Source: Dehalococcoidia bacterium (GTDB lineage: Bacteria > Chloroflexota > Dehalococcoidia > Dehalococcoidales > E44-bin46). From it: 10,129 bases of DNA. The stretch is taken from positions 1 through 10,129 of the forward strand of contig SOKA01000034.1 in NCBI GenBank assembly GCA_004376105.1, written 5' to 3'. Position numbers and translations under genes: made by a program. This document shows positions 7,840 to 10,129 of the stretch, piece after piece (position 1 is the stretch's first letter; each line of letters opens with the position of its first letter). Below the pieces are notes generated by a model, which made no database searches, was not told the origin of the DNA, and saw only the letters and a list, made by a program, of their open reading frames with translations.

Positions 7840-9306
7840 CTAAAAGCAAAGCTTACCGGGGTTTAACACGCCATTAGGGTCGAACATTTCTTTTAGCTTC
7901 TTCAATATGCCCGCCGCCCCGGCGTCCCTGCGGTACACCATGTCCGCCCAGATGCCATAGGGCCGGGAGAAGAACGCCCCCTGCTCTATCAGCGCCTCAC
8001 TGGCCCGGCTGAGGAGTTCCCGGGTGCGGGCCATCTCTCTGCTGTCTTCCCGGTTGAAGGGCAGACTGAACTCGCAATGACACACTGTACCCTGATGCTG
8101 CGGCTGAAGGTAAACGCCTATCTCCGGGGTCGGGTATCTCAAATCCACCGCCACCGAGTACATTGTCCTTAGGAACTCCGGTGTCCTATTAAGCGTAGTC
8201 AGGAAAAAGATGTCCTGGCAGCCGCCCTTACAGTTGAGTTTCCAGTATGGCTCCGGGGACGGGTTTAGCACGGCTTCCAGCACCGCTCTCTCCCCGGCAC
8301 CGGGGACTGCTGAGACGAGCTTCAAGCCGAATTGCTGGACGATGTCCCTGATATCGTTCTCCTGGTATTCGACCCTTTCCTCCGGAAGCTTAGCCCGCCC
8401 GGCCACGCCGATGATGATAACCCACGGTGGTAGCTCCTCGCGCAAGGCTCTGGTCTGGCTGGCCCCGCCTCCTAGGATGGCTGCCAGATTCGAGCTATTC
8501 AGCAGCAGAAACTCATCGCCTAGTCTGAGTCTGAGGAGTCTATAGGCACAGTCAATCAGCCCCTCAAGCCTCGGGGACGGGATGAAGAAAAGCCTGTGGA
8601 CCTTAGGCAATACCTCACACTTTATCGATGCCCAGGTGGCAATGCCCAGTGTCCCCTGGGCGGCTGACATGAGCCGGTAGTAATCGACCTGACCGGGGCC
8701 CGTCGAATTTACCTGTGCCAGACCAAGTTCCCACTGGCTTTCCAGCGAGCCATACTGACCTGCCTCACCGGTCCGCAGCATCTCACCATTCCCCCAGACC
8801 ACCTCAAGACAGCGCAGCGGCTCAGGCATCGACCAGTTATACCGGGGAACCAGGGTCGGCTCTCTTTCCAGAAGGCTGGCTATCACCGACTTAGCGGGAC
8901 GGGGCAGAAGTGGCGTGGAGAGCCGCAGGTCTTCCCTGGCTAATGCTGGCTGCAACTGGCGGTAGGTTACCCCTGGCTCTATGATTATCATCCTGTTCCT
9001 GCGGTCAATCCTGATAATCCGATTCATTCTGCTGAGGTCTACAATAACTGACCCCGGCAGGCTGGGGACGGTATCACCGCGGAAGCGGGGCGGGCTGGAG
9101 CTTACTGGCACCAGTGGCGTCTGCGTCTCGTTGGCCCACTTCACTATCTTCTGCACCTCAGCCGCACTCTCAGGCTCTACAACAAACCAGGGCTTCATCG
9201 GTCGGACAAAGCCCTGGTCACGTGAGTAGGCCTCTAAGACCTCTGGGGCCTCCAAAACATGCTCCTTACCAACTATCCCTATCAGCCTCTCTTTTTCCCC
9301 AGCCAC
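7840..9306 (-). CDS. FAD-binding oxidoreductase, GlcD-like (glycolate/lactate dehydrogenase family)
   Basis: This is a 488-residue flavoprotein with an FAD_binding_4 domain (about residues 38-235) and an FAD-oxidase C-terminal domain that ends in the family hallmark FDPNGVLNPGKLCF. GlcD-like enzymes oxidise 2-hydroxy acids and pass electrons to a GlcF-like Fe-S protein, here encoded 31 bp downstream. The pyrophosphate loop is unusual: where GlcD has a Gly-rich RGGGTG loop, this protein reads VPVSSSPPRFRG (66-77). The next strand VIVDLSRMNRI is normal. The segment near 138-150 also lacks the usual Gly-rich run, so FAD binding may be altered. The start is GTG at 9306, supported by a nearly perfect Shine-Dalgarno. 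It is the first gene of the visible redox operon. Because its fellow FAD protein has a different loop, it could be either the catalytic subunit or a GlcE-like partner. The substrate cannot be named. Confidence 0.88.
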   Translation of the reverse strand: MAGEKERLIGIVGKEHVLEAPEVLEAYSRDQGFVRPMKPWFVVEPESAAEVQKIVKWANETQTPLVPVSSSPPRFRGDTVPSLPGSVIVDLSRMNRIIRIDRRNRMIIIEPGVTYRQLQPALAREDLRLSTPLLPRPAKSVIASLLEREPTLVPRYNWSMPEPLRCLEVVWGNGEMLRTGEAGQYGSLESQWELGLAQVNSTGPGQVDYYRLMSAAQGTLGIATWASIKCEVLPKVHRLFFIPSPRLEGLIDCAYRLLRLRLGDEFLLLNSSNLAAILGGGASQTRALREELPPWVIIIGVAGRAKLPEERVEYQENDIRDIVQQFGLKLVSAVPGAGERAVLEAVLNPSPEPYWKLNCKGGCQDIFFLTTLNRTPEFLRTMYSVAVDLRYPTPEIGVYLQPQHQGTVCHCEFSLPFNREDSREMARTRELLSRASEALIEQGAFFSRPYGIWADMVYRRDAGAAGILKKLKEMFDPNGVLNPGKLCF

Positions 9307-9311
9307 TTCTT

Positions 9312-9320
9312 ACCTCCTTT
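9312..9320 (-). promoter_or_regulatory. Near-perfect Shine-Dalgarno of the first redox gene (decides GTG start)
   Basis: AAAGGAGGT on the minus strand sits five bases before the GTG at 9306-9304. It is complementary to the 16S rRNA 3' end over nine bases and fixes the start of the 488-residue FAD protein. Confidence 0.88.
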
Positions 9321-9433
9321 TAGATACTTCTAATCTCAGCTTTACCTTTAGCGTAGAGATTTTCGTATGGAGATAAGGTCTTTATGTCTTTTTTCAGTTA
9401 TTTCTTGTCCAGGTTATGCCCATCGGGACCCAT
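9320..9433 (-). pseudogene. Possible broken small reading frame just upstream of redox operon
   Basis: A 38-codon stretch opens with ATG at 9433 and reads MGPDGHNLDKK, then an in-frame TAA (9400-9398), then LKKDIKTLSPYENLYAKG and a few more residues to TAA at 9322-9320. The second half looks protein-like, and its stop lies 13 bases before the GTG of the next gene, as in an operon. No ribosome-binding site precedes the ATG, and I do not recognise the sequence. It may be a small gene interrupted by a nonsense mutation, or chance coding in a leader. I know of no family to assign it to. Confidence 0.25.
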
Positions 9434-9452
9434 GACAGGAATATTCTTAATT

Positions 9453-9467
9453 CATCCCTCCGGGATG
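9453..9467 (-). other. Perfect short hairpin in redox operon leader
   Basis: CATCCC (9453-9458) and GGGATG (9462-9467) form a perfect 6-bp stem with a 3-base loop. On the minus strand it is followed by AATTAAGAATATT, not a U-run, so it does not look like an intrinsic terminator. It lies about 150 bases before the redox operon start and could protect or regulate the leader. Confidence 0.3.
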
Positions 9468-9514
9468 CCACCATTGGCACTAACTAGTATCGCCTCTCCT
9501 TACCTGTGCTGCTT

Positions 9515-9538
9515 TGGTATGCTCTGGTATTATGGTAT
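9515..9538. repeat. Three short direct repeats TGGTAT
   Basis: TGGTAT occurs at 9515-9520, 9525-9530 and 9533-9538, that is at 10- and 8-base spacing, next to the candidate redox operon promoter. This could be a regulator-binding array on one face of the helix. It may also simply be low-complexity sequence. Confidence 0.3.
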
Positions 9539-9560
9539 TATATTATAGCGTTGCCGTCAA
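9537..9560 (-). promoter_or_regulatory. Promoter-like AT-rich region for the redox operon
   Basis: On the minus strand TTGACG (9560-9555) is followed by two overlapping perfect TATAAT boxes (9547-9542 and 9542-9537). The spacings of 7 and 12 bases are too short for a standard sigma70 pair, so either another -35 is used or the match is partly chance. This is the best promoter-like site upstream of the redox genes and would give a leader of about 220 bases. Confidence 0.3.
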
Positions 9561-9719
9561 GAGATATGTATGTAGTCAGCAAAAGTGGGACAGATAATGG
9601 GATTGAGGTAATTGACACTTTTGGAGCCTTATTTCACTCCCCAGACACGATTTGAACCTCTTCCGGTAGTATCTACTTTATATTGGTGATTGTAGGGTGG
9701 TAAAGAGGAAGACAATAGT

Positions 9720-9747
9720 TTGACACATGAACAAGACGCTATATTGT
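9720..9747 (+). promoter_or_regulatory. Promoter-like site upstream of integrase remnant
   Basis: TTGACA (9720-9725) is followed by TATATT (9740-9745) at 14 bases or TATTGT (9742-9747) at 16 bases. The -35 is perfect but the spacing is poor. It sits inside a 7-bp inverted repeat (9708-9714 and 9758-9764). No intact gene follows, so any function may be a leftover of the integrated element. Confidence 0.25.
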
Positions 9748-9793
9748 TAACCGGTGGTGTCTTCTTTATGTGGGAGCAATGATGTGGGCATGA

Positions 9794-9997
9794 TTAACCG
9801 AGGACAGCCTTATGCTGAAACAGCATGTCCATCCAAAGATAGTGAGTGAGCGCCTGGGTCACAGTAGCATCGGTATCACTCTGGATACTTACTCGCATGT
9901 TATGCCCGGACTCCAAGAAGCGGCGGCACTTCGGTTCGAGGAAAGTCTGCTACAGGCCTCAGAGCTGTCAGCCAGTGAAATGTTAGCAAATGGTTAG
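9794..9997 (+). pseudogene. Tyrosine recombinase (phage integrase) C-terminal remnant
   Basis: The frame from 9794 (first ATG 9812) to TAG at 9995-9997 encodes the last part of a phage-type integrase. It reads VHPKIVSERLGHSSIGITLD then TYSH, with the box II His (LGH) and the catalytic Tyr (TYSH) preserved, followed by a normal-looking C-terminal tail. Intact relatives have 350-400 residues; only about 68 codons remain open here, and TGA at 9791 blocks the frame upstream. The catalytic Arg and the first box II His (HxLRH) are absent in frame. CATGAT at 9789-9794 followed by CGA and ACA looks like a frameshifted trace of that HDLRHT motif, which would suggest decay by small indels, but this is tentative. 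No coding for the N-terminal DNA-binding domains is seen upstream. It lies 57 bp before a tRNA-Arg gene, as expected for a relic of an element integrated there. It cannot be an active enzyme. Confidence 0.85.
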
Positions 9998-10016
9998 CAA
10001 TTTTATCATACTGTGG

Positions 10017-10046
10017 TTGACACGCTGGCATTTTCGTGCGTAAATT
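10017..10046 (+). promoter_or_regulatory. Sigma70-like promoter of tRNA-Arg
   Basis: TTGACA (10017-10022) and TAAATT (10041-10046) are separated by 18 bases, and the -10 box ends eight bases before the tRNA 5' end. Transcription would start almost at the mature end. The site lies 19 bases after the integrase remnant stop, so the tRNA does not depend on that gene. Confidence 0.65.
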
Positions 10047-10054
10047 ACATATGT

Positions 10055-10127
10055 GCGCCTATAGCTCAGCGGATAGAGCATCGGTCTTCGGAACCGAGGG
10101 TCGTGGGTTCGAATCCCTCTAGGCGCG
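10055..10127 (+). tRNA. tRNA-Arg, anticodon UCG
   Basis: This is a complete cloverleaf of 73 bases. The acceptor stem GCGCCTA pairs perfectly with TAGGCGC. The D-stem is GCTC/GAGC. The anticodon stem TCGGT/ACCGA encloses loop CTTCGGA with anticodon TCG, which reads CGA-type arginine codons. The variable loop has five bases (GGGTC). The T-loop is TTCGAAT, with stem GTGGG/CCCTC. One T-T mismatch occurs in the T-stem (second pair from the outside). The discriminator base is G. CCA is not encoded: GTA follows the acceptor stem, its G being the discriminator, so the tail must be added by a nucleotidyltransferase. Confidence 0.95.
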
Positions 10128-10129
10128 TA

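Larger units (their letters stand above)
9307..9793. other. Non-coding stretch between redox operon and integrase remnant
   Basis: This stretch of nearly 490 bases has no intact gene. From left to right it holds the redox operon ribosome-binding site and the possible small broken frame, a perfect hairpin (9453-9467), three TGGTAT repeats and AT-rich promoter-like sequence (9515-9560), and unassigned sequence. It ends with a plus-strand promoter-like site inside a 7-bp inverted repeat, GAAGACA (9708-9714) and TGTCTTC (9758-9764). A short open frame ending near 9655 (plus strand, ending FHSPDTI) is too short and unsupported to call. Confidence 0.5.

Noticed and set aside
9453..9467. Perfect hairpin as an intrinsic terminator
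   Set aside because: Neither strand has a U-run after the stem, so it is listed only as a leader hairpin.
9572..9655. Plus-strand frame of 27-28 codons ending FHSPDTI as a phage gene remnant
   Set aside because: It is too short, has no recognisable motif, and lacks a start signal.
9637..9660. Minus-strand GGTTCAAATC, resembling a tRNA T-loop
   Set aside because: The flanking bases do not form a T-stem (only one pair fits) and no acceptor or anticodon stem is found around it.
1..10129. CRISPR array, insertion sequence or origin
   Set aside because: No regularly spaced repeats, transposase or terminal inverted repeats, or DnaA-box cluster were seen on reading both strands.

Overview
The window shows a bacterial uptake-and-oxidation gene cluster on the minus strand, with a tRNA gene and the remnant of a phage-type integrase on the plus strand at the right end. 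All signals are bacterial: Shine-Dalgarno sequences, sigma70-like promoters, a lipoprotein signal peptide and tightly packed operon spacing. The protein style (livK lipobox followed by an Ala/Pro linker, a livG subgroup with a non-canonical signature motif, divergent FAD proteins paired with a CCG-type Fe-S protein) reminds me of uncultured Chloroflexota (Dehalococcoidia) or sediment anaerobes. This is an impression from protein style, not a measurement.

In order of minus-strand transcription (right to left), positions 9306-4881 encode three redox proteins. These are a 488-residue GlcD-like FAD protein, a 423-residue GlcF/HdrD-like iron-sulfur protein with two CCG domains, and a 545-residue FAD protein of the VAO/PCMH fold. 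Gaps between them are 31 and 18 bp, so they are almost surely one transcript. The layout of two FAD subunits plus one Fe-S subunit recalls GlcDEF-type 2-hydroxyacid dehydrogenases, although both FAD proteins have unusual loops where the FAD pyrophosphate normally binds.

After a 271-bp spacer with a good sigma70-like promoter and a leader carrying a second Shine-Dalgarno, positions 4609-1 encode a complete branched-chain-amino-acid-type (HAAT) ABC importer: LivK lipoprotein, LivH and LivM permeases, LivG and LivF ATPases. LivF runs off the left edge with only a few residues missing. LivH, LivM, LivG and LivF are spaced 4 bp apart or overlap. A 147-bp spacer between livK and livH can fold into an 8-bp stem enclosing short hairpins. 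The simplest reading is that the importer brings in the compound that the redox complex oxidises. The substrate cannot be read from the sequence.

The right end (9307-10129) holds the operon leader with a possible remnant of a small reading frame, AT-rich promoter-like sequence, a broken tyrosine-recombinase C-terminus (9794-9997, plus strand), and a complete tRNA-Arg(UCG) with its own promoter. A decayed integrase beside a tRNA is a common scar of an integrated element. No CRISPR array, rRNA or intact insertion sequence is visible. By eye the redox genes are richer in G+C than the liv genes.
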